DNA of 64,000 nucleotides, from contig JAGFBZ010000912.1 of assembly GCA_018398805.1 (NCBI GenBank), positions 248,001 to 312,000 of the forward strand, read 5' to 3'. Within the stretch, counting starts at the first letter, position 1. Every line of letters begins with the position of its first letter. Under the pieces are notes generated by a model. The model was not told the DNA's origin and did no database searches. It was given only the letters and a program-made list of their open reading frames with translations. Positions 33,699-45,600 of the stretch are shown piece after piece. The stretch comes from Hirundichthys speculiger (taxonomy: Eukaryota; Chordata; Actinopteri; Beloniformes; Exocoetidae). A program made the translations under genes and the position numbers.

Positions 33699-36600
33699 CT
33701 AGAAGACAAACACTCAAATCTTCAACAGCACAGTACTCGGGTCGTTAATAAAAACTCAGAGCTGGGCAAGATAACACATCATTATAGCAGTAACTCATTA
33801 ATTTATCAACATTTATTTTATTGCACATTAACGCATGTTGCTAACATGCTTTTGTTTTGAAAAGTCTGTTACTGGCTGCTGCGGAACTGGAAGAGAATTG
33901 GCAGGTAAACATGTGGAAAAGCTAAAACAGACATGGAGAACAGTAAAGTTACAGAACTTTCACATGGACATTTTCATTTTAAAGTTCTCCCAGACGGCGG
34001 ATTCGACAGAAACAAGGTTACTTGTAACCTTGAGTGCCACCGGAGTACTTCAAGTCCAAAATATCACTTAAATGCAAAACACACAGTTGATGTCAGCAAA
34101 CCATTCATCGCATCAGACAGTAGAACGAAGCTTCGGGAGACTACGCTAAATGTAGCTTGTGGGAGAAATACAGACAAACAAAAGCAAGAGAAGCTAACAA
34201 AAGCCTTAGTGAAGTGGTTAGCTATGGATTGTAGGCCGATTAGTGTTGTAGAAGACGTTGGTCTAAGAAACATTGTGAGAATCCCAACAAATGACTGCAG
34301 GTATGAGATGCCCTCGAGAGGCACCATCACACGAAGAATACACTGGAGTGGCATTAAGCTTTATTTCATTCTATATTTTTTAAGATGAGATTTACACTAA
34401 ATATGTGTTACTGACCAGTGCTGCTGTTAAAACTGTTTGCACAACAAATGTTATGGAACTTTTGTTTATATGGCAGCAGAACATTAAGATAAAAGTGCAC
34501 TTTACACTACTTTTGAATTCATTATTGGTTTTGCGTACACAATGTGATTAATTGCGATGAATCAGGAAAATCATGCGATTAAAAATTGTAATTGTTGCCC
34601 AGCCCTAATGAAAACACAAAGCACTCGCATGCACATACACATTTCCCCCATTTATAACCCACCACACTGAGTATGTTAGTTCTTTCTCACTGCGTCGGGA
34701 GTTTGTCTTTTACACACACACACACACGCACACACACCTGCTCCAGCTGCAACTGGGTGATGCGCTGGTTGAGCAGGTCTCCTATCATGATCTCCACGTA
34801 GGGGTAACTGGAGCCTGAGGTTGGTCTCTGGGTGCGAGTTGACTGAACTTCCTTCAGAGGAAAACGCACCATGGCCTCCTAATCGCACACACATACACAC
34901 ACACTTAAAAATGCTCAGACAACATTACATAAGTAGCAGTTTTACACATTCCAGATCCCTGCCACCTTTTTTTGCCAGCTGGTCTGGGAACATAAAGCAT
35001 GCACAGGGTGGGTTTTTGCATCTGTGATTGTGAAGGGTTAGACTGGGACATACGTGAGTATCTTTGTTAAGAAAGTGCAGCCCATTCAGATTAACAGCCA
35101 AGATGCATGGGGCATGGAAGGAGGCAGCGCTCGAACTCTGGATGTAGAAGAAGGAGGAGCCAAACATGGGGAAGGCACTGACCAGGCCTGGACAGAAAAA
35201 CAAACAAACATAAACAGGTTACTTCGTACATGTCACCACAATCAAAATTTACAAAATAATGCATTGAGGAGGACAAGTTTATTCATTTTTCATTATTTTC
35301 TAGTCCAAAATTACAAAAAGGTGGGTGGTTTGTGATGACAATAGGGACAGGAGACAACAAAAGCTACACAACATGTCCTGAAAATAATCTCATATTCCTT
35401 CAAACTGACATTTTAACATCAAAAGCCCCACTGGTGTTGCTTTAATACTGCTGAGTTTAAGGGGAATAAGCCAACAACCACTGAAAAACCTATGATTAGT
35501 ATAGGACACACTGTAACTTACTGATGCACATATGTACAGGGGTTGGATAATGAAACTGAAACACCTGTCATTTTAGTGTGGGAGGTTTCATGGCTAGATT
35601 GGACCAGCCTGGTGGCCAGTCTTCATTAATTCCACACAGCACCAGTAAGAGCAGAGTGTGAAGGTTCAGTTATCAGGGTACAGAGCACAGTTTTGTGCAA
35701 AATATTGCAATACATACAACATCATGGGTGACATATCAGAGTTCAAAACATGTGCATCCAATGGTTCAAACATTGTATCCTAAAGGTGGTGCCGTGTATC
35801 AGGATGACAATGCACCAATACACCCAGCAAGACTGGTGAAAGATTGGTTTGATGAACATGAAAGTGAAGTTTAACATCTCCCTTGGCCTGCAGTCACCAG
35901 ATCTGAATATTATTGAGCCACTTTGGGGTGTTTTGGAGGAGCGAGTCAGGAAACATTTTCCTCCACCAGCATCACCTAGTGACCTGACCACCGTCCTGCA
36001 GAAGGAACGGCTTCAAATTCCTCTGACCACTGAGCAGGACTTCTATATGTCATTCCCAAGACAAATTGACGCTGTATTGGCCGCAAAAGGAGGCTCTACA
36101 CCATACTAACAAATGAATGTGGTCTAAAACCAGGTGTTTCAGTTTCATTGTCCAACCCCTGTATGTTCAGCAAGTATGTATCATCAGGCTGATGTCTTAC
36201 CGAGGAACTGTGCACGGGCCTGGTGCGGATTTAAAGCCTGGACCTGCTGCATGTGCTGCATTACCATATTCAGCCACTGCTGTGAACCCTGTTTGCTGTA
36301 GAACTGTGGGGGGACGCAATCCTGGACCTCACGACTGAACACACACACACACATTAGGAACAGTGTAAACAGGTGTAACTCAGAGGCAGGAGACATATGT
36401 AGCGTCATACATGTGCTTCTTATTAGTGACCAGTGAACAGTGACTGTATGTCTGCAAATGCATGAACAGATATATGTGCATGTGTGGAAAAAAAAATAAA
36501 GCTTAATGCTCTGACAAGCCACGGACAAATGTTTCAAACATAAATTGGAGTCTATGTATACATGGTGGGCAGGTAGATGGCGTCCTTGGCACGGTGCTGT

Positions 36601-39600
36601 AGGGCTGCCAGCCTGGCAGTCTGCTGCAGATGCTGCTCGCTGGCCTTACCCTGAGGAACCACACTCAGTAAGGCCTTCAGGTAGTCTGGCAAGACCTGGA
36701 AAAGAGATCACACAGCGATTTTGATTGTAGCGGTAACATTTAGCTTCATGTGATAGAGAGAAATATTGCAGTGTATGGCACAGAGTGAGACCAGGTGCCA
36801 ACATTTCTGCGCTGCCAGAGCTGTGTCAGGATCTACCACCCTGTGAAGGTGGAAATCAGCAGTTCTTCATGCTGTACCTGGTTGTAGTGCATGGTGACGT
36901 AGAGCTCGTTGTCAAGTTTAAGAGCCAGACTCCAAATGACTCTTCTGAACCAAAGACTGTAGTTGGCGTCCACTTGCTCTGCCTCTGTAGCAATGTCCAG
37001 GATGTACTCGCGCTTGTTCAGCGGACGCACGTTCTGACCTGCACAGGGAAGCAGTTCAGTTAATACCTATTTATGTGTTGTCTATAGTAGTGGAAATGGT
37101 AGTGCCCCCTTTTTTAATCCTTTGGTTTTTGTTGTTGTTTTGGTACCCTCATGAATCGGTGGCTTGCATGTCCAACTTTAGCAGTAAAACCTTGAAGTAG
37201 TTATCTCCTCTAAGACAGTCAGTCTCTCGCATTGTTGCAGAGGAGTTTTGGCCGATTGTTAACAACATTATTTCAGTTCATTGGGGTTTTTGTGCATTCA
37301 CTTATGTAAAGCTCTGCTAAAGTCCTTAGGCGTTCCAAAACCTTGATTCTTTTAGATCATTGTCTCGTTGCATGACCAATTTTTGACCAAGCATTCGCTG
37401 ATGGACAGACCTCATATTTAGCTTCAGAATACTCCGGTATGCACAAGATTTCATGGTTGAGCCAATAACTCCTCGTCCGTCCATAGGACATTGTTCAAAA
37501 TGTCTTAATTTTTCTTCCACACGAAGTTATGCAAACCCTTAGTCAAGCTTGGTTTTGCAATTCTATTTTTTTTGTGACAGAGGATACTTTCTCCTGGCAA
37601 CCCTTTGAAACATACCACAATTCTCCAGTTTTCTTATAACTGTGCTGCACTGGGATTTAACAATTAACATGCTCAGTGAAGCCCGTAAAATCTGAGAAGC
37701 TCTTGGACTTTTTTGTACTTCTCTAAAAATAACATGGCTCAACCTCGTGGTAAATGTGGTGGGATGTGCATTCCTGCAAAGATCAGAAACTGTCTTGAAT
37801 GCTTTCCACTTTCTCACTGTAGAGTGCTGGACTGTAGAGTGCAGCAACAATTGCTTCTCTAAGACCATTGCTTATGGTCTTAGAGAACCAATTGTTGCTG
37901 CACTCTACAGTGCAGCAACAATTGCTTCTCTAAGACCAGCAACAATTGGTTCTCTAAGACCATTGCTTATGTCTTTCCCTCTTGGCATTCTGTTAGGACA
38001 CACCTGAATGCTGCTGAACATCTACTTGTATATCTACTGCTGATGGTCAGTTCAACAAGGGCTGCTGATTAGCAGCACCTAGCTGCATCTTACCCTCTTA
38101 AATACTATGAAAGTAGCTAGAGAGTACTTGGTATTGCCCACATAATCTTTCTTTTTGTTAAATAATGTCAGAGTGAAAAAAAGTTATTTGTTGTTGTTCT
38201 TCTGAGGTTGAATGAGACCAACTGTGATATGATTTTTCTTTTGTTTTACACACTTTTGCACACGACTTTACATCTACATGTAAAACTATGCTGATATGTC
38301 AAAAATGTTGGTTTTAGAGCTCCACTTTAATGAGATCCCAGTTACCTTTGTGTGTCACCAAAAATACAGTATATTCATCCAGCGCCTCCAATCTCTGCAG
38401 TCCCATCTCGAAGCAAAGCTCCTCAATCACATCCAAAGCAACCTGGCATGGAAAATGTTATTTCACAATAACACAACACTGGTGATATTAACCTCAAATT
38501 TAGCACATATTTTCTAGCTTTCTGGTAAACAGAACCAACTCCCTATCCCCTTTACACAACTATTTAATGTTTGGTATAAGAGGTTTTTATTATATTGTGA
38601 TTACTTTCTTTAGAAAAATTACAACATTATTTAATTGGATCCGTTCGTGTTCCATTGTGTGTGTTTCACTCACAGAGCATGTCTTGATTTTCAAGTGCCT
38701 CTCAATCCCACCTGGGAGCAGGAACAGCTGTCTCTTGGAGCTCCGCCCAGCCTGCACACAGACACCCAGTCAGAGGGAAACATCACACGACTGGACACCG
38801 GCATGCAGCTGTTCCTGATGACCAGTGCTCAGTCGTCTGCTCATCAAAATCCCATTTGAGTGTCCACAGTGTGTCCAGAGGAATCTATCAGAATCACTGC
38901 AGCTGGGCCTAAATGCATTATGTGAAAAACCCCAATTTCACAATAATTCTTCGGAAAGGAATATAAAACCTACTTTCAAAAAACATTTTATTCTTATCAT
39001 GGAAAATAGCTTTGCTATGTTTTCAATAATCTAATTACTTCCCTTCTCCATTGGTTGTTTAAATGTTTATTTGAACATTCTTGGGTAAAAAATAAATAAA
39101 AATATACAAGAATACAATGATACTGTAAAATCAGAATGATATTTTAATTGTAAAACCAATCTCATAAATATCTATAGGACGTATTAAAGTCACACTATGT
39201 AACGATAGCACTCCTGACCACACTCCTGTAGCATATCACAAGAAAGTAATTAAAAAACACACCCTTTTTATGTATGCGATCACCTTTATTTTACTGTTAC
39301 TCTAAAGTGATAAACTCCAACACTCTTCAACCTTGTCGCTTTGCTTCAGGCTGCTTAGATCTGAACATTTCTCAAACACTGAGCAGTTCAGGTTAACAGG
39401 GTCATGTGACTTCACAGACTCACACAGGAGTTAAGCTAGCCTTCCTGAGCCTTCCTCATCTACATCACGCCACATACGACTTTAAACAGGGCTACAATAG
39501 TTCAGTTGATGTGATCAAAGTAGTTTCAATGAATTAAACTGACACATTAATGTTACAGAAAAAACGAGTCTTTATTGCTCAGAGAGTATTGTTAATTTGT

Positions 39601-42600
39601 TACTGTAATGCACCAGAACAAAGTGAACGTGGAAAGAAAAACATCCCAATGATGCGCACACACCAGGAAAAAAACAAACATGGTATGGCGGATGTGGTGT
39701 TAATTACTTCAGCAGTTTCAGGTAAGACAAAGTAAGGTTTTGGCAGGTGGGTATTTCTTTTCCTATGGTTGTGAGAGGTCCAGTTGTGAGAGGAAAGATA
39801 TGAAGGATTGTTTTGGGGTTGTCACGTGGGGTAGACATTTCTGTGAAACACATTAGTTCTTTCTCCTTGAAAAATCTTGGATTGTCTGCAGCCCACGTTC
39901 ATACCACAGTTTAAATCCCGTATCAGATCTAACTGGTTTCAGATATTCCTTATGCCACACTGGAGTGGAGCAAAACTGTTTAGCTCTATCATCACAGTGT
40001 TGATTGCACTGCTCGCCATGATTCAATCATATTCATCATTGGTGGATTACACGTGATCATCTTTCTACGTTTATACAATGTTTTCATGTCAACCGAGTAC
40101 AAATTTAAATGAAAAGTCAAATCTGTTTTGATGGTGGATTATTCCATTTCCTTCCATGATGGAGGTCTTTCAGAAGAGAAATTGAACATAATCATCCGTA
40201 ACTGTGTGGTCCAATAATACCACTGTAGAGTAGAGTAGGGTTATCGTAGGGTGAATACAGTAGTGAGAGGCTGACATGGCGACGCCCTTATTCCTGATGA
40301 AACTGGTGATGACTTGTCTTAGATATAAATAAAGAAGATGGGGCATAATGGTATATTTTGAAACACATAAGTAAGTGATCCCTTTTTAATGTATTTATCC
40401 AACCTTTTAAAAACAGGCATGAGGTTTTCCATCTCTTAAGTGACCTGGAGACAGAATCAAATAACAGATGACAGCTGTTAGCTGACATATTGTTGACATC
40501 TGGTGTAATTTTTATTCTGAGGTATTTAATGGATTCAATGATACTGAAAGTTGCTGCGACCAGTGGAGCATTGTATCCGTCACTAGACTTTAGTACAGCA
40601 GAGATTTCTGGTCTTTTAAACAGGGGAAGCTCATCATAAACACATCATAATCTGTGTCAATTTATTTATATGTAAATTCTGCCCTTCCCTTCCTTACAGT
40701 GACTGTGATTTATTTATAGTGTAAGAAATAAAGTATTTCGCTGTAGAAATGCCAACAAATGGTCACTGCTTGTCATTCGACTTTGTGTGCAAAATCGGCG
40801 ATGGACTGAAATCGTGCATGAGACGAGACAGTATATAAATCTCGGAAACCTGTCAGTCAAAACTGCATTCAGCTTTTCCTCCAATCACCATGAGGACTGA
40901 TCAGCGTCCAGGCCAGCCGAGGCCAACCCACAGCTCCTTTCACTCCCAGAGATGCTGAGAGTCCGGGGGATGGGATCAACATTGACATTTAAGCCGATGC
41001 CCATCGAGTTTCGCAGCAATGGAAATAAAAAAATTGCTCCATGAAGTCCCAGAGACTCCCAGCTTTTATGGGGAAAGGCATTGACCAGAAAGCAGTATGG
41101 GAATGTATGGACAAGTTAACTACTTTACTGGTGAAGAAGTAGCTGATTCTGAATCAACTCATCTTCATGTTCAACGTGTTCCAACACATTTATAGTCAAT
41201 GAATTGTTAACACTACTGCACATATTAGGTCATTTATTTTTTTGACATTATAGGGGCAGGGAGACAGTCTCAGAGGAATCCCCTCTGCTTTAGTAGTAGC
41301 ATAGAAGAGTTTAATTGGTTAACTTTATAGCCTGAGAACTTTCCAAAGTATGAGAACAGTTCTGTAAGACGCCTTTTACAGAGTTATCTAGATCCATTAA
41401 GCATAATACGATGTTGTCGGTGAAAATAACTATTTTGTAATCTTTGTTATCCATCTTCATACCTGTAATATTACAGACTGATCAACAACTAAAACAAATA
41501 ATGGGAGTGGAGGTGGTGGTAATGGTTGAGTGCTCCTTTGAATCTGTATTGCCATGGATATGGACTTATTAGTTAGCACTTCTGCAGTAGATGTAGAGAA
41601 TTCTGACCCATCTATTGAAGGCCTCTCCAAAGCGAAACCCTAGAACCTCAATAATGTGCAGCCACTCCACTCTGACGAATGCTTTTTCAGCATCGAGAGC
41701 CAGGACAGCAACATCTTTACATGCTTTTTTAAACTATAGGGCATTAAGCGGAGTCCCCAGATTAGCAATTTTAGCAAATGTCAACACCACAAAGCTGAGT
41801 TAGAAACTAACCATCATAGCTTTGAGCTCCATGTTGTTAGGGTGCTGCACACGTCCGCCGTATTTGAAAGTCCTCCTTAGGTTCTGCTCACATGCTTTGG
41901 CAATACCTGTCAGTAAAGAGCACTGGGTCACTAGTCAAATACAGCAAATATCATCAGCCTGGTGATGAAGGAAGTGATGAATGTGATGCCACTTCACATG
42001 GTTGTAAGGAGGCGGGTGGACTGTCTACCTTGATACTGCATCCCTGGGCTCTCACAGGAATCCTGCAGGAACTTGAGCAGGAAGGGCTTCATGACATCGG
42101 AGCAACGATGGAACGCTGTGAGGATGTACATCAGCCTCCATCCTCTCTGACAGCTGTCTCTGTACAAAACATGCACAGGGTGGCAGGATCAAAGCCCCTC
42201 CATCTCCACACCACTACCCCTTCACTTTAAAGTAGCAGCCAGCTCTGGAAGTCTTACGGCTTGGAGCTGGTGTTGGCCGTGACTTGCTTCATCACTTGGC
42301 AGTAGGCTTCATCCTTTATCAGACCGTGGTCTCCGCTTAACTAGATTTAAGAGGACATTGATGACACAGAATAAAAAAACTGTGTATTGAGATTCTTTCT
42401 GCTGGAATTTTTCTCATGTTTGTGTACCTTCAAAATAGTGGCAGCCAGTTCCTGTTCAGTCTGGCCTTTGAGAGGGAAGTCTCCCATGAACTTCATTATG
42501 GCTAAATAAAAACAATTAGTTAGCATTCTGCCTATTGAGATCATCAGACCGGATATGTTTGAAGGGAAGATGAATCACAGTCAAATCTAAGCGTAAAATA

Positions 42601-45600
42601 CTGTACATCTGTAGCCACAAGACTAGCTTTCTGCTTTCTATTTTCTACTATCAACTATCAATCTTTTCTGCGCTCTGTTCTTACCTAAGAAAATGTCAGC
42701 AGCCACTCTGTTCATCCCACTGTCTGAGAAGTCAATCAGAGATTCCTGGATCGGAGACTAGAGAGACAAAAGTATTTCATTTAAGGTGCCAACCCGCAGC
42801 AGCACAAAATAGTTGGAATAACTGAAATAAGTGATAAAGGCTGTTGTGTATGTGGGAAGGTAAAAAGACCTTGGAGAATTTGACCATATCCGCAGGGTCC
42901 CTGCCCTCCTTCCCTTTTTTGGCTTTCTGATCGCTATAGTGGAATACAGATAACGTTACGTATTTTGAAACATGAAACGGTCATGTGTCCATTTATTTGA
43001 GAGCATACTGGAGCTTCAAATTTGCTCATCTTTGGCATGATTTTTGCAGAGCATATTTGAGTGTGCTCCTCACTGACCTCTTGTTCCTCTGTGCTTCTCT
43101 GAAGTACTTCTTGGCAAACTCAATCATGTGATACTGGCTGCTGAGCAGTGGCATATCATCCAGTTCAACACTCGAGCCTTCCCCATACAGATCATTTACT
43201 ACCTGATAAACATGAAATCCACAGCTTAAAGAATTATGCAACAGTAACGCTTACATGACCACAGATGTCCGAATTATTTACAACCACAATTCCCAAAAAA
43301 GTTGGGATGCTGTGTACAACGTAAATGATGAAGGTGAGACACTTCACCATATAGAAAGATACTGGCTCATTTTTAAGTTTGATCTTAAAAAAGTTGGAAT
43401 GTGGGCAACAAAGGGCTGGAAAAGTAATCATATCAAATCAAATCAAAATACTTTATTAATCCCCCAAGGGGGAAATTAAAAAAAAAAAAAAGAAAAAGAA
43501 ACATCTGGAGGGAACATCTTGCAATCCAATTAGGTTAACTAGCAGTTTAACTAGGTCTGAAGAGCTTAAAGAAGCAGAGTCTTTCAGGAGGAAAGATGGA
43601 CAGGTTGCTCCACCATTTACAAATTGTGAAACATTTCCAGAATAACGTTCCTCATCTTAAAATTCCTACAACTTTGAATATCTCATGGTATCTCATCATA
43701 ATATCAGCATAATCAGCAGGATGATTTCGCAATGAAATCTCTACACGGGCTCAGGAACACATCTGGAACTGTAAGGAGACAATTCATCACACCATCCACA
43801 AACACTGGTTGAAGCTATGTCATGAAACAGAAGATACCATATATAAATATAATCCAGAAATGCAGCTACCTGTCTTCTCTGAGCTACAGCTCATTTAAAA
43901 TGAACTAAAAGATAGTGGAAAACTGTTCTCTGGCCAGATAAATCAAAATGTGCAACTCTTTTTGGAAACCATGGATGGGCAGCTTTGTGGAAAGAAAACA
44001 TCTAGTGCTGAAAGGTATATACAGGTTTCAGAGCAGCATACAGTGTTCAGCCCCCTTGGAACGTTTCAACCTTTTGCTACATTTATGGCTTCAAACATAA
44101 AGATATGAAATTTTAATTATTTGTCAAGAATCAACAACAAGTGGGACACAATCGTGAAGTGGAACGAAATTTATTGGATATTTTAAACTTTTTTAACAAA
44201 TAAAAAACTAAAAAGAGGTTTGTGCAATATTATTGGCCCCTTTACTTTCAGTGCAGAAAAGCTGACTCCAGAAGTTCAGTGAGGATCTCTGAATGATCCA
44301 ATGTTGTCCTGAATGACTGATGATGATCAATAGGGTCCACCTGTGTGGAATCAAGTCTCCGTATAAATGCACCTGCTCTGTGATAGTCTCAGGGTTCTGT
44401 TTGAAGCTCAGAGAGCATCATGAAGACCAAGGAACACACCAGGCAGGTCCCAGATACTGTTGTGGAGAAGTTTAAAGCTGGATTTGGATACAAAAAGATT
44501 TCCCAAGCTTTAAACATCTCAAGGAGCTCTGAGCAAGCAATCATATTGAAATGGAAGGAGTATCAGACCACTGCAGATCTTCCAAGACCTGGCCGTCCCT
44601 CTAAACTTTCATCTGGAACAAGGAGAAGACTGATCAGAGATGCAGCCAAGATCACCCATGATCACTCTGGATGAACTGATCTACAGCTGAGGTGGGACAG
44701 TCTGTCCAGAGGACAACAATCAGTAATACACTGCACAAATCTGGCCTTTATGGAAGAGTGGGAAGAAGAAAGACATTTCTCAAAGATATCCATAAAAAGT
44801 CTTGTTTAAAGTTTGCTACAAGCCACCTGGAGACTCACCAAACATGTGGGAGAAGGTGCTCTGGTCAGATGAAACCAAAATCAAACTTTTTACCCACAAT
44901 GCAAAACAATATGTTTGGAGTAAAAGCAACACAGCTCATCACCCTGAACACACCATCCCCAGTGTCAAACATGGTGGTGGCAGCATCATGGTCTGGGCCT
45001 GCTTTTCTTCAGCAGGGACAGGGAAGATGGTTAAAACTGATGGGAAGATGGATGGAGCCAAATACAGGAGCATTCTGGGAGAAAACCTGTTGGAGTCTGC
45101 AGAAGACCTGAGACTGGGATGGAGATTTATCTTCCAACAGGACAATGATCCAAAACATAAAGACAAATCTACAATGGAACGGTTCACAAATAAACGTATC
45201 CAGGTGTTAGAACGGCCAAGTCAAAGCCAGACCTGAATCCAGTTCAGAATCTGTGTGGAAAGAGCTGAAGACTGCTGTTCAGAAACGCTCTCCATCCAAC
45301 CTCACTGAGCTGCAGCTGTTTTACAGGAAGAATGGACCAGAATTTAGTCTCTGGATGTGTTAAACTGATAGAGACAAACCCCAAGAGACTGAAGCTGGAA
45401 CTGCAGCAGAAGGTGGCGCTACAAAGAATTAACGCAAGGGGGCCTAATAATATTGCACGCCCCATTTTTTAGTTTATTTGTTAAAAAAGTTTAAAATATC
45501 CAATAAATTTCATTCCACTTCACGAGTGTGTCCCACTTGTTGTTGATTCTTGATAAAAAATTGAAATTTTATATCTTTATGTTTGAAACCTGAAATGTGG

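Larger units (their letters stand above)
33699..34737 (-). other. MYO15A last intron
   Basis: 1.0 kb. It holds a hAT remnant (33759-34606) and a (CA)n microsatellite directly after the donor (34713-34737). Confidence 0.8.

Noticed and set aside
34821..35027. Plus-strand frame over MYO15A exon W32
   Set aside because: Shadow of the minus-strand FERM exon.
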